This document shows, piece by piece, positions 55,679-64,000 of a stretch of 64,000 nt of DNA. The stretch comes from Kitasatospora setae KM-6054 (GTDB lineage: Bacteria; Actinomycetota; Actinomycetes; Streptomycetales; Streptomycetaceae). How positions within the stretch are numbered: the first letter of the stretch is position 1; each line of letters opens with the position of its first letter. The position numbers and the translations under genes were made by a program. The DNA is taken from assembly GCF_000269985.1 (NCBI RefSeq), contig NC_016109.1:2914001-2978000 (forward strand). The letters run 5' to 3'. The notes under the pieces were generated by a model. It saw only the letters and a list, made by a program, of their open reading frames with translations, did no database searches and had not been told where the DNA came from.

Positions 55679-57772
55679 TCAGTCGCGCGGCGCGGCGTCC
55701 GCCCCGCCCGGGCCCTCGTCGCCCGAACCGGCCGAACCGGCTGAACCGGCCGAACCGGAAGCGTCGGCCGACACCGGCGGCCGCCGCCGCGGCTCGCCGC
55801 GGCGGACCGCGCCGGGCGCGGACCACGCCTTGGGCGCCTTGCGCCGCTCGGAGGACTCCAACTGCCAGGGTACGGAGGTCACCATCACTCCGGGCTTGAA
55901 CAGCAGTCGTCCCTTGAGCCGCAGCGCGCTCTGGTTGTGCAGCAGGTGCTCGTACCAGTGGCCGACCACGTACTCGGGGATGTAGACCGCGACGACGTCG
56001 CGCGGGCTGGAGCGGCGCAGGTTCTTGACGTACTCCAGCACCGGCCCGGTGACCTCGCGGTACGGCGAGTCGAGGACCTTGAGCGGGACGTCGAGGCCGC
56101 GCTCCTCCCAGTCCTGGCGGAGCGCCGCGGTGTCGGCCGGGTCGACGTTGACGGTGACGGCCTCCAGGGTCTGGGCCCGGGCGAGGCGGGCGTAGGCGAG
56201 GGCGCGCAGCGCGGGCTTGTGGATCTTGGAGACCAGCACGATGGCGTGCACCCGGGTCGGCGGGGCGGCGTCGTCGGGCTCCTCGGCGGCCTTGAGCTCG
56301 GCGTTGACCCGGTCGTAGTGCCGGTGGATCGCCTTCATCATCACGAACAGCACGACCATCAGGGCGATCGCGATCCAGGCGTGGCCGATCTTGGTGGCGA
56401 GCACCACGATCAGCACGGCCATGGTCATCACCAGGCCGAAGGTGTTGATCGCCCGGCTGCGCTGCATGTGGGCGCGCTTCTTCGGGTCGGTCTCGGTGCG
56501 CAGGAGCCTGGTCCAGTGCCGGATCATGCCGGACTGGCTCATGTTGAACGCCACGAAGACGCCGACGATGTACAGCTGGATCAGCCGGTTCGGGTCGGCG
56601 CCGAACGCCACGATGAACAGGATCGCCGCGCCGGCCAGCAGCACGATGCCGTTGGAGAAGGCGAGCCGGTCGCCGCGGGTGTGCAGCTGCCGGGGCAGGT
56701 AGCGGTCCTGGGCGAGGATCGAGCCGAGCACCGGGAAGCCGTTGAACGCGGTGTTCGCGGCCAGCACCAGGATCAGGCCGGTGGTCGCCGCGATGAAGTA
56801 GAAGCCGGGCGTGAAGTTGGAGAACACCGCCTCGGAGATCTGCGCCAGCACGGTCTTCTGGTGGTAGTTCTCCGGCGCGCCGATCAGCTGCTCGGCCGGG
56901 TTCTCGGCCATCTGCGTGCCGGTCAGGTGGGCCAGGTAGATGATGCCCATGAACATCGTCACGGCGATGCTGGCCATCATCAGCAGCGTGGTGGCGGCGT
57001 TCTTGCTCTTCGGCTTCCGGAAGGCCGGCACGCCGTTGGAGATCGCCTCGACGCCGGTCAGCGCCGCACAGCCGGAGGAGAACGCCTTCAGCAGCAGGAA
57101 CACCAGCGCGAACCCGGCCAGCGAGTCGTTCCCGGGCGTCGCCGCCAGGTGGTACGCGGAGCTCTCCGCGGGCAGCGAGTCGCCGAACCCGAAGTGCCGG
57201 ACCAGGCCGTAGACCACCATGCCGATGACCCCGACCATGAAGGCGTACGTCGGGACGGCGAACGCCGAGCCGGACTCGCGCACGCCGCGCAGGTTCATGC
57301 CCATCAGCAGGATGACCAGGAACACCGACAGCGCCATCTCGTGCCCGCGCAGCGCGGGCACCGCCGAGACCACGTTGGCCACGCCGGAGGTGGTCGACAC
57401 CGCCACGGTCAGGATGTAGTCGACCATCAGGGCACTCGCCACCACCAGGCCGGAGTTCGGCCCGTGGTTGACGGTGGCGACCTCGTAGTCGCCGCCGCCG
57501 CTCGGGTAGGCGTGCACGTTCTGCCGGTACGACGCGACCACCGCGAGCATCACGATGGCGACCACGACGCCGATCTGCCAGGAGAAGTGGATGGCCGAGG
57601 CGCCGGCCAGCGACAGCGTCAGCAGGATCTCCTCGGGCGCGTACGCGACGGAGGAGAGGGCGTCCGAGGCGAACACCGGCAGCGCGATGCGCTTGGGGAG
57701 CAGCGTCTCCCCCAGCTTGTCGCTGCGCAGCGCACGCCCGATCAGGATGCGTTTCGGTAGGTCAGCAGGCAT
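55679..57772 (-). CDS. KimA-like APC-family potassium permease
   Basis: 697 aa from ATG 57772 (MPADLPKRILIGRALRS); GTG 57778 would add two residues. Twelve predicted helices, with the family N-terminus RIALPVFASDALSSVAYAPEE, then a cytoplasmic USP-like domain (VHAIVLVSKIHKPALRALAYA onward) and a basic/Gly-Ser tail. This is the KimA (YdaO) type of K+/H+ symporter, which c-di-AMP inhibits in B. subtilis. Two TrkA-like genes start divergently 245 bp away, supporting a potassium role. The last 60 residues are strain-specific Gly/Ser repeats. Confidence 0.85.
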   Translation of the reverse strand: MPADLPKRILIGRALRSDKLGETLLPKRIALPVFASDALSSVAYAPEEILLTLSLAGASAIHFSWQIGVVVAIVMLAVVASYRQNVHAYPSGGGDYEVATVNHGPNSGLVVASALMVDYILTVAVSTTSGVANVVSAVPALRGHEMALSVFLVILLMGMNLRGVRESGSAFAVPTYAFMVGVIGMVVYGLVRHFGFGDSLPAESSAYHLAATPGNDSLAGFALVFLLLKAFSSGCAALTGVEAISNGVPAFRKPKSKNAATTLLMMASIAVTMFMGIIYLAHLTGTQMAENPAEQLIGAPENYHQKTVLAQISEAVFSNFTPGFYFIAATTGLILVLAANTAFNGFPVLGSILAQDRYLPRQLHTRGDRLAFSNGIVLLAGAAILFIVAFGADPNRLIQLYIVGVFVAFNMSQSGMIRHWTRLLRTETDPKKRAHMQRSRAINTFGLVMTMAVLIVVLATKIGHAWIAIALMVVLFVMMKAIHRHYDRVNAELKAAEEPDDAAPPTRVHAIVLVSKIHKPALRALAYARLARAQTLEAVTVNVDPADTAALRQDWEERGLDVPLKVLDSPYREVTGPVLEYVKNLRRSSPRDVVAVYIPEYVVGHWYEHLLHNQSALRLKGRLLFKPGVMVTSVPWQLESSERRKAPKAWSAPGAVRRGEPRRRPPVSADASGSAGSAGSAGSGDEGPGGADAAPRD

Positions 57773-57882
57773 AGGCACAGCAAGGAATCGTAAGGGCTCC
57801 CGCTGGCACTCGATGCCTCGCGGGGCCCCTTGCTCGCGACTGTGTTCGGTGGACCGGCTAGCGTGTCGACAGAAGGGTTAGC

Positions 57883-57953
57883 GGGCAACACCGAGTTGCC
57901 CCTCGCGTCGGATCACAGGCGCGGCCGGAGAACTGCCCCCGAAATCGGGGGCA
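57883..57953 (+). other. Two hairpins in the leader of the trkA pair
   Basis: GGGCAAC/GTTGCCC (57883-57901, 5-base loop) and TGCCCCCGA/TCGGGGGCA (57934-57953, AA loop) lie 60-135 bp before the GTG at 58017. They do not match the ydaO riboswitch. They could be a leader attenuator or an unknown element. Confidence 0.5.
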
Positions 57954-58016
57954 CGGAAGGACGATGAGCGATGTTTACGCAGGTCACGACCCCAACGGAC
58001 CGGGTGAGGTAGTCGC

Positions 58017-58685
58017 GTGCACATCGTCATCATGGGCTGCGGACGGGTCGGCTCCGCCCTGGCCAGAACGCTCGAGAAACAAGGCCATTCGGTCGCGGTG
58101 ATCGACCAGGACCCGACCGCCTTCCGGCGGCTCGGGGCCGGTTTCCACGGCCGCCGGGTCACCGGCGTCGGCTTCGACCAGGACACCCTGAAGGAAGCCG
58201 GCATCGAGGAGGCGGGCGCCTTCGCCGCCGTCTCCAGCGGTGACAACTCCAACATCATCGCGGCCCGGGTGGCCCGGGAGAACTTCGGCGTCGAGCACGT
58301 CGCGGCCCGGATCTACGACCCGCGCCGCGCCGAGGTCTACCAGCGCCTGGGCATCCCGACGGTCGCCACCGTCCGCTGGACGGCCGACCAGATGCTGCGC
58401 CGGCTGCTGCCGAGCGGCGCCGAGCCGGTCTGGCAGGACCCGTCGGGCGCCGTCCAGCTCGCCGAGGTCGCGTTCAACCCGGCCTGGATCGGCCACCGGC
58501 TCGCCGAGCTGGAGGAGGCCGCCGGGGTCCGGGTGGCGTTCGTCACCCGGGTCGGCGAGGGCGTGCTGCCCAACCCGCAGATGGTGGTCCAGGAGGGCGA
58601 CCTGGTGCACGTGATGCTGCGCCGCAACGAACTGACCGCGGTCGAGGCGGCCTTCGCCCAGGGTCCCGAGGAGGCTGGTCACTGA
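58017..58685 (+). CDS. TrkA-family K+ regulator, CeoB-like
   Basis: 222 aa from a GTG start. RCK-N domain with NAD/nucleotide-binding loop MGCGRVGSALARTLEKQGH, acidic D at the end of strand 2 (VIDQDP), then an RCK-C domain (about 135-215; MLRRNELTAVEAAF). In mycobacteria CeoB/CeoC gate a Trk-type potassium channel. It overlaps the next gene by one base (TGATG), implying a heteromeric product. No membrane Trk/Ktr subunit is adjacent; the KimA-like permease is divergent. Confidence 0.92.
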   Translation: MHIVIMGCGRVGSALARTLEKQGHSVAVIDQDPTAFRRLGAGFHGRRVTGVGFDQDTLKEAGIEEAGAFAAVSSGDNSNIIAARVARENFGVEHVAARIYDPRRAEVYQRLGIPTVATVRWTADQMLRRLLPSGAEPVWQDPSGAVQLAEVAFNPAWIGHRLAELEEAAGVRVAFVTRVGEGVLPNPQMVVQEGDLVHVMLRRNELTAVEAAFAQGPEEAGH

Positions 58686-59341
58686 TGCGCGTCGCCATCG
58701 CCGGAGCAGGGGCCGTCGGCCGTTCCATCGCCGGGGAGCTGCTGGAGAACGGCCACGAGGTCCTGCTGATCGACAAGAACCCGAACTCCATCTCGGTGGA
58801 GCGGGTCCCGCTCGCCGAGTGGCTGCTCGCCGACGCCTGCGAGATCACCTCGCTGGACGAGGCGGCCCTGCAGCGCTGCCACGTGGTGATCGCCGCCACC
58901 GGTGACGACAAGGTCAACCTGGTGGTCTCGCTGCTCGCCAAGACCGAGTACGGCGTGCCGCGGGTGGTCGCCCGGGTGAACAACCCGAAGAACGAGTGGC
59001 TGTACAACGAGTCCTGGGGCGTGGACGTCGCGGTCTCCACCCCGCGCCTGATGTCGGCGCTGGTCGAGGAGGCGGTGAGCGTCGGCGACCTGGTCCGCCT
59101 GATGCGCTTCTCCCAGGGCAACGCCAACCTGGTCGAGCTGACCCTGGCCGCCGACACCGCACTGGTCGGCACCCGGGTGGGCGACGTCGCCTGGCCGGTG
59201 GACACCGCGCTGGTCACCATCATCCGGGCCGGACGGGTGCTGGTGCCGGGCGGCAGCGACACCCTGGAGGCCGGTGACGAGCTGCTGTTCGTCGCCGCCC
59301 AGGAGCGCGAGGAGGAGCTGGAGACGCTGCTGGCCGGCTGA
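58685..59341 (+). CDS. TrkA-family K+ regulator, CeoC-like
   Basis: 218 aa with RCK-N (AIAGAGAVGRSIAGELLENGHE; VLLIDKNP) and RCK-C (VTIIRAGRVLVPGGSDTLEAGDELLF) domains. It starts on the last base of the CeoB-like stop. The pair is the standard actinobacterial ceoBC arrangement. Both domains keep the Gly-rich nucleotide loop, so ligand binding (NAD(H), ATP or c-di-AMP in RCK-C) is possible. Confidence 0.92.
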   Translation: MRVAIAGAGAVGRSIAGELLENGHEVLLIDKNPNSISVERVPLAEWLLADACEITSLDEAALQRCHVVIAATGDDKVNLVVSLLAKTEYGVPRVVARVNNPKNEWLYNESWGVDVAVSTPRLMSALVEEAVSVGDLVRLMRFSQGNANLVELTLAADTALVGTRVGDVAWPVDTALVTIIRAGRVLVPGGSDTLEAGDELLFVAAQEREEELETLLAG

Positions 59342-59373
59342 CCCGCCCGCTCCACCGCTCCACCGCTCCACCG

Positions 59374-59406
59374 CGAAGGGCCCCGCGCGACGCGCGGGGC
59401 CCTTCG
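59374..59406. terminator. Bidirectional terminator, ceoC-like / DUF3159 genes
   Basis: Perfect 16-bp inverted repeat CGAAGGGCCCCGCGCG (59374-59389) with 59391-59406 around a single base; inner pairs must open. It follows three CTCCACCG repeats (59351-59373). Confidence 0.75.
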
Positions 59407-59407
59407 G

Positions 59408-60148
59408 TCACTTCTGCGGTTCTTCCTCGTCCTCGTCCGGCTCCGCCTTGATCGGCGGCGGCGCGGTGAGCAGGATCCGCCAGGTCACGTACATCGCCAG
59501 CAGCAGCGGCGGGATGCCCAGCGCGACCTTCAGCCAGCCCAGCAGGTTGATCTGGCCGGCGGCCCACAGCGGGAACAGGATCAGCGGCTTCAGGCCCATG
59601 ATCAGCACCCAGGCCCAGGTGGCCTTGGTGTAGGCGGCCAGTCGGCCCGGGTTCTGCTTGCGCCAGGTGAACATCTCGCCGGTGATCGGACCGAGCATCA
59701 CGCCGATCATCGGCCAGCGCACCAGCGCGGAGACCGCCAGCGCCACGCAGTAGCCGACGTTCCAGAGCAGGCCGGGCAGGTAGAAGTCCTCGGCCTTGCC
59801 GGTCTTCATCGAGATCCAGGCGCCGATCGCCACGCCGAACACGCCGGAGAAGGCGTGCTGGATGGTCTCCCGGCGGGCCAGCCGGAGCACCACGAAGACC
59901 CCGCACAGCGCCAGCGCCGACCAGGCGGCCACCGGCACCTTGTGGGTGATGTTGAACGCGATGATGTACACCAGGCCGGGCAGCGTCATGTCGACCATGC
60001 CGCGCACGCCGCCGAAGGCCTTCAGCACCGTCTCGGCGGCCTCCTTGGAGGCGTCCCGCTCCGGCTCGGCCGGCTCGTACACGCCGGGGGCGGGCCGCTC
60101 GTCGTCCTGCGGGCCGTGCGCACCCACCCTGATCGCCTCGTTGCTCAC
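59408..60148 (-). CDS. DUF3159 membrane protein
   Basis: 246 aa from a GTG start overlapping the OB-fold gene stop (GTGA). About five membrane helices, with family landmarks MVDMTLPGLVYIIAFNITHK and WPMIGVMLGPITGEMFTW. The C-terminal tail is acidic (PDEDEEEPQK). Function unknown; in Actinobacteria it sits beside the OB-fold and TrkA genes, hinting at an ion- or envelope-related role. Confidence 0.85.
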   Translation of the reverse strand: MSNEAIRVGAHGPQDDERPAPGVYEPAEPERDASKEAAETVLKAFGGVRGMVDMTLPGLVYIIAFNITHKVPVAAWSALALCGVFVVLRLARRETIQHAFSGVFGVAIGAWISMKTGKAEDFYLPGLLWNVGYCVALAVSALVRWPMIGVMLGPITGEMFTWRKQNPGRLAAYTKATWAWVLIMGLKPLILFPLWAAGQINLLGWLKVALGIPPLLLAMYVTWRILLTAPPPIKAEPDEDEEEPQK

Positions 60149-60555
60149 GCGGTCTCGCTCCCGTGTCCCACCGGACGCAGCTCGTAGCGGGGGTTGAAGA
60201 GCACGCGGCGCCCGCGTGCGTGGCCGATCCGGCCGCTGGCGATCAGGCGGCGGCCCGGCTCGATGCCGACGATCGAGCGCCGGCCGAGCCAGACCACGTC
60301 CAGTGCCTCGGTGCCGTCGAACAGCTCGGCCTCCAGCGCGGGCACCCCCGCACGCGGGCGGAGCGTGACGGTGCGCAGCGTGCCCGCGACGGTGACGATC
60401 TCGCGGTCGCCGCAGGCGGCGATCGGGGTGCAGCCCGCCTCCGCGGTGTCCTGCCGCAGCTCCTCGGCCTCCAGCTCCTCCGAGGAGGAGGTCAGCCGGT
60501 TCAGCATGCGGCGGAAACGGCCTTGCGGCTGGTCGCCGACGTTGTCACCACTCAT
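60145..60555 (-). CDS. OB-fold nucleic-acid-binding domain protein
   Basis: 136 aa. An N-terminal helical segment (RFRRMLNRLTSSSEELEAEE) precedes an OB-fold (about 50-130: REIVTVAGTLRTVTLRPRAG, then LDVVWLGRRSIVGI and GRRLIASGRIG). The fold resembles RecG-wedge/tRNA-anticodon-type OB domains. It overlaps the DUF3159 gene by four bases and is probably co-transcribed with it. No partner is known. Confidence 0.85.
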   Translation of the reverse strand: MSGDNVGDQPQGRFRRMLNRLTSSSEELEAEELRQDTAEAGCTPIAACGDREIVTVAGTLRTVTLRPRAGVPALEAELFDGTEALDVVWLGRRSIVGIEPGRRLIASGRIGHARGRRVLFNPRYELRPVGHGSETA

Positions 60556-60643
60556 GCCGGAAGGGTACCGGTTCGACGGCGCCGGACGGCAGGGCGCGAG
60601 GTGGGCCGGGTCACGCTCCGGCCCGCCGCGCGGGGGTGCCGGG

Positions 60644-61324
60644 TCAGGGCTCGAAGCGGTAGCCCATGCCCGGTTCGGTGATGAAGTGCCGGGGGTGCGA
60701 GGGGTCGGCCTCCAGCTTGCGGCGCAGCTGCGCCAGGTAGACCCGCAGGTAGTTGGTCTCCTTGCGGTAGGCCGGGCCCCACACCTCCTGGAGCAGCTGG
60801 GTCTGGCTGACCAGCCGCCCGGAGTTGCGCACCAGCACCTCCAGCAGGTGCCACTCGGTGGGGGTGAGCCGGACGTCGGCGCCCTGACGGTTGACCTTCT
60901 TCGCGGCCAGGTCGACGGTGAAGCTGTCGGTGGCGACCACCGACTCGCCCTCCGCGGTGACCGGCTCGGCGCGGCGGACGGCGGCCCGCATCCGGGCCAG
61001 CAGCTCGTCCATGCCGAACGGCTTGGTGACGTAGTCGTCGGCGCCGGCGTCCAGCGCCTCGACCTTCTCGTCGGAGGCGTGCCGGGCGGAGAGCACGATG
61101 ATCGGCACCCTGGTCCAGCCGCGCAGGCCGCGGATCACCTCGACGCCGTCCATGTCGGGCAGGCCGAGGTCGAGCACCACCACGTCGGGGTGGCGGGCGG
61201 CGGCCAGCTCCAGGGCGCTCGCGCCGTCGTGCGCGGAGTCGACCTCGTACTTGCGGGCCTTGAGGTTGATCACCAGGGCGCGGACGATCTGCGGTTCGTC
61301 GTCCACCACCAGGACCCGGGTCAT
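60644..61324 (-). CDS. kdpE: KdpE, potassium-responsive response regulator
   Basis: 226 aa. An N-terminal receiver domain (phospho-acceptor D52 in VVVLDLGLPDMDG) and a C-terminal OmpR-type winged helix (LTPTEWHLLEVLV to NYLRVYLAQLRRKLE). It controls the high-affinity Kdp ATPase genes in response to low K+ or stress. The start ATG overlaps the kdpD stop (ATGA), the usual kdpDE arrangement. No kdpFABC genes are in the window; they may lie beyond the right edge. Confidence 0.95.
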   Translation of the reverse strand: MTRVLVVDDEPQIVRALVINLKARKYEVDSAHDGASALELAAARHPDVVVLDLGLPDMDGVEVIRGLRGWTRVPIIVLSARHASDEKVEALDAGADDYVTKPFGMDELLARMRAAVRRAEPVTAEGESVVATDSFTVDLAAKKVNRQGADVRLTPTEWHLLEVLVRNSGRLVSQTQLLQEVWGPAYRKETNYLRVYLAQLRRKLEADPSHPRHFITEPGMGYRFEP

Positions 61325-63954
61325 GCGGGACCGGCCTTTCGCTCGTCTCGTTCGGTGCGCCCGCCTTGCTCGGCGCGCTCGGCGTGTTCGGTGCGTTCGG
61401 TGCGTTCGGTGCGTTCGTCGGGGTGCGGCCCGGACGGGGCGGCGGGCAGCGCGACCACCATGGTCAGGCCGCCGCCGGGGGTGTCCTCGGCGGTGACGGC
61501 GCCGCCCATCGCCTCGGCGAAGCCGCGGGCCACCGCCAGGCCGAGGCCGACGCCGGCGCCGCGCGGGGCGTCGCCGTAGCGCTGGAAGGGGGCGAAGATC
61601 CGCTCCCGGGCCTCCTCGGGGACGCCCGGGCCGCGGTCGACCACCCGCAGCTCGACCCGTCCGGAGCGCTCCAGCAGATCCGCCTTCACCAGGACGGGTG
61701 AACCGGGCGGTCCGTACTTGACGGCGTTCTCCACCAGGTTGGCCAGCACCCGCTCCAGCAGCCCGGCGTCGGCCCGGACCATCGGCAGCGACTCCGGCAC
61801 GTCGAGGCGCACGCTGCCGGGCGGCACGCCGCCGAGCGCGAACGGCACCACCTCGTCCAGGTCGGTGGGCCGCAGCAGCGGGGTGACGGTGCCGGTCTGC
61901 AGGCGGCTCATGTCCAACAGGTTGTTGATCAGGTGGTCGAGCCGGTCCGCGCCGGACTCGATCCCGGCCAGCAGCTCGGCCTCGTCCTCCTCGTCCCACT
62001 CGACGTCCTCGGCGCGCAGCGAGGAGACCGCGGCCTTGATCCCGGCCAGCGGGGTGCGCAGGTCGTGCGAGACGGCGGCCAGCAGCGCGGTGCGGATCCG
62101 GTTGCCCTCGGCCTCCCGGCGGGCCGCGGCCGCCTCCCCGGCCAGCCGGCGGCGCTCCAGCAGGACGGCCGCCTGGTTGGCGAACGCGCCGAGCATCCGC
62201 CGGTCCGCGGCGGGCAGCACCCGGCCGCGCAGCACCAGCGCGAGGCGCTCGCCGACCGGGACGTCCGCGTCGGCCTGCTCGGGCCCGGCCGGCGGGCGCG
62301 GCCCGACCGCGGCGGCGGCCTGCCACGGGCCGTGCGCGTCGGTGCGCTCCAGCAGCGCCACCGCCTCCTGCTGGAAGGTCTCCCGGACCTGCTCCAGCAG
62401 CGCCGTCAGCACCCCCTCGCCGGTGGGCGCGCCGCGCAGCACGGTGCCGGCCAGCGCGGACAGCGTCTGCGCCTCGGCCTGGGCCCGGGCCGCGACGTGG
62501 CTGCGCCGGGCCGCGACGTCGACCACGGTGGCGACCGCGATGCCGACCGCCGCGAAGATCGCCACCGCGACGATGTTCTCCGGCTGGGCGATGGTGAAGG
62601 TGTGGATCGGGGGCGCGAAGTAGTAGTTGAGCGCCGAGGAGGAGACCAGCGCCGAGGCGATCGCCGGGAACAGCCCGCCGACCAGCGCCGCGCACACCGT
62701 CAGCGCCAGGAACAGCAGCATGTCGGTGGAGAGCCCGGGCCCGCCGAGCCGGGTCAGCAGCAGCGCCAGCAGCGGGGGCCCGGCCACCCCGATCACCCAG
62801 CCCGCGACCGTCCTGGTCCGGCCCAGGTCGGTCACCCGGCGGATCGGGATCCGGCCGCGGCCGCGCGCCGCGTGCTCGTGGTTGACCATGTGGACGTCGA
62901 TGTCGCCGGAGTCCCGGGTCACCGTGTAGCCGACGCCCGGCCCGTACACGTACTGCCAGACCTTGCGGCGGCTGGTGCCGATCACGATCTGGGTGGCGTT
63001 GACGCCGCGCGCGAAGTCCAACAGGCCGGCCGCCGGGTCGTCGCCGAGCACGGTGTGGAAGCTGCCGCCCAGGCTCTCCACCAGGGCGCGCTGCTCGATC
63101 AGCGCCTGCGGGGAGGAGCCGGACAGGCCGTCGGAGCGGGAGATGTGCACCGCCAGCAGCTCGCCCGCGCTGTTGCGGGCCGCGATCCGGGCCGCCCGGC
63201 GGACCAGCGTGGCGCCCTCGGGGCCGCCGGTCAGGCCGACCACGATCCGCTCCCGGGCCTGCCAGGTGCCCTGGATGCCCTGCTCGGCCCGGTAGCGCTG
63301 GAGGTACTCGTCGACCCGGTCGGCCGTCCACAGCAGCGCCAGCTCGCGCAGCGCGGTCAGGTTGCCGGGCCGGAAGTAGTGCGCGAGCGCCGCGTCCACC
63401 TTCTCCGGCGCGTACACGTTGCCGTGCGCCAGCCGGCGGCGCAGCGCCTGCGGGGACATGTCGACCAGCTCGATCTGGTCCGCCCGGCGCACCACCTCGT
63501 CCGGGACGGTCTCCCGCTGCCGGACGCCGGTGATCCCCTCGACCACGTCGCCCAGCGACTCCAGGTGCTGGATGTTGACGGTGGAGACCACGTCGATCCC
63601 GGCGGCCAGCAGCTCCTCGACGTCCTGCCAGCGCTTGGCGTTGCGCGCGCCCGGCACGTTGGTGTGGGCCAGCTCGTCGACCAGCGCCACCGCCGGGTCG
63701 CGGGCCAGCACCGCGTCCAGGTCGAGCTCGGTGAACTCGGCGCCGCGGTGGGTCATCGTCCGGCGCGGCACGGTCTCCAGGCCGGTCAGCAGTTCGGCGG
63801 TGCGGGCCCGGCCGTGGGTCTCGACGAAGCCGACCGCCACGTCCGCGCCGCGCTCGATCCGGCGGTGCGCCTCGGCCAGCATCGCGTAGGTCTTGCCGAC
63901 GCCCGGGGCCGCCCCGAGGTAGATCCGCAGCCTGCCGCGGGCCGTGTGCACCAT
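61321..63954 (-). CDS. kdpD: KdpD, membrane sensor histidine kinase
   Basis: 877 aa. An N-terminal KdpD-specific domain with Walker A GAAPGVGKTYAML and Walker B VALVDELAHTN is followed by a USP domain (about 245-370), four membrane helices (DUF4118; about 395-500), a GAF-like region and the kinase core: H-box AVSHDLRTPLAG (about residue 630), N-box NLVENAVKYG and G-box GVGLGLAVARG. The C-terminus is a charged repeat ERTERTEHAERAEQ encoded by a minisatellite. The frame reaches within 46 bp of the window end, so upstream kdp genes would be outside. Confidence 0.95.
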   Translation of the reverse strand: MVHTARGRLRIYLGAAPGVGKTYAMLAEAHRRIERGADVAVGFVETHGRARTAELLTGLETVPRRTMTHRGAEFTELDLDAVLARDPAVALVDELAHTNVPGARNAKRWQDVEELLAAGIDVVSTVNIQHLESLGDVVEGITGVRQRETVPDEVVRRADQIELVDMSPQALRRRLAHGNVYAPEKVDAALAHYFRPGNLTALRELALLWTADRVDEYLQRYRAEQGIQGTWQARERIVVGLTGGPEGATLVRRAARIAARNSAGELLAVHISRSDGLSGSSPQALIEQRALVESLGGSFHTVLGDDPAAGLLDFARGVNATQIVIGTSRRKVWQYVYGPGVGYTVTRDSGDIDVHMVNHEHAARGRGRIPIRRVTDLGRTRTVAGWVIGVAGPPLLALLLTRLGGPGLSTDMLLFLALTVCAALVGGLFPAIASALVSSSALNYYFAPPIHTFTIAQPENIVAVAIFAAVGIAVATVVDVAARRSHVAARAQAEAQTLSALAGTVLRGAPTGEGVLTALLEQVRETFQQEAVALLERTDAHGPWQAAAAVGPRPPAGPEQADADVPVGERLALVLRGRVLPAADRRMLGAFANQAAVLLERRRLAGEAAAARREAEGNRIRTALLAAVSHDLRTPLAGIKAAVSSLRAEDVEWDEEDEAELLAGIESGADRLDHLINNLLDMSRLQTGTVTPLLRPTDLDEVVPFALGGVPPGSVRLDVPESLPMVRADAGLLERVLANLVENAVKYGPPGSPVLVKADLLERSGRVELRVVDRGPGVPEEARERIFAPFQRYGDAPRGAGVGLGLAVARGFAEAMGGAVTAEDTPGGGLTMVVALPAAPSGPHPDERTERTERTEHAERAEQGGRTERDERKAGPA
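61384..61424 (-). repeat. GTTCGGTGC nonamer minisatellite inside the kdpD 3' end
   Basis: About four near-perfect copies of GTTCGGTGC encode the ERT repeats at the KdpD C-terminus, with more degenerate copies on the left. Copy-number change would alter the tail by three residues per unit without frameshift. Confidence 0.75.
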
Positions 63955-64000
63955 GGCACCGAGACTACGGCCACCGATCGCAATATCCGCTGATCAGACG

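Noticed and set aside
57783..58016. Second ydaO riboswitch before the TrkA pair
   Set aside because: It has GGGCAAC, but none of the GGGGAACC, GGGGTGAA or CCCGAACCCG blocks required for the class.
63955..64000. C-terminus of kdpC upstream of kdpD
   Set aside because: The 46 bases show no recognisable KdpC ending, and a frame with a stop (read leftward) cannot be assigned.

Overview
The window is very GC-rich DNA with strong G/C bias at third codon positions, frequent GTG/TTG starts and GC-rich hairpin terminators. Gene content and order (mreB-mreC, ndk, folC, valS, clpX-clpP2-clpP1-tig; NgcEFG-type chitin sugar uptake; SigE-family ECF sigma factor) point to a streptomycete chromosome (Streptomyces or Kitasatospora). 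The left part matches, from memory, the order of the S. coelicolor SCO2610-SCO2620 core block. I see no insertion sequence, prophage, CRISPR array or rRNA.

Layout. 1-4.7 kb: mreD (5' tip), mreC, mreB, ndk, a DUF4233 protein and folC, all on the minus strand. 4.9-8.6 kb: an accessory insert between folC and valS with a processive GT2 glycosyltransferase, a secreted CBM-GH18 chitinase and an unknown protein. 8.9-18.2 kb: valS, two related Pro-rich membrane proteins, then clpX, clpP2, clpP1 and tig. 18.4-18.7 kb: tRNA-Pro(TGG) and tRNA-Gly(TCC). 18.9-20.1 kb: a LysM/M23 cell-wall hydrolase behind a c-di-AMP (ydaO-type) riboswitch. 20.4-26.1 kb: a small membrane protein, a PP2C/SpoIIE phosphatase, rpiB, bioY, an amino-acid permease and a mycothiol-reductase-like DsbA protein. 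26.3-28.9 kb: pepN. 29-34.1 kb: ngcGFE and a second GH18 chitinase. 34.3-37 kb: aconitase with an iron-box-like site and twin palindromes upstream. 37.4-40 kb: an ECF sigma factor, a membrane partner, an orphan PIN protein and a secreted SOD-like protein. 40.1-46.6 kb: argF, the pnkp-hen1 RNA-repair pair and dapD. 46.9-53.7 kb: a DUF6099-like protein, a MazG/AAA pair, an RlmA-type rRNA methyltransferase, an RHH/Fic-like toxin-antitoxin pair and a DnaQ-BRCT-BRCT-TerD fusion. 53.8-64 kb: a TRAM RNA methyltransferase, a KimA-like K+ permease, two TrkA proteins, DUF3159 and OB-fold proteins, and KdpED.

Themes. (1) Chitin use: two chitinases and the GlcNAc/chitobiose transporter all have DasR dre-like operators upstream, so they probably form one regulon. 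(2) Proteostasis: ClpP1P2/ClpX/trigger factor with a ClgR box. (3) Potassium and c-di-AMP: KimA-like permease, CeoBC-like TrkA proteins and KdpDE within 9 kb. (4) RNA repair: Pnkp-Hen1 as an overlapping pair. (5) A possible stress/conflict cluster at 48-54 kb (MazG-AAA, a Fic-like toxin with a lost catalytic motif, and the exonuclease-BRCT-TerD fusion), which is the least characterised part.
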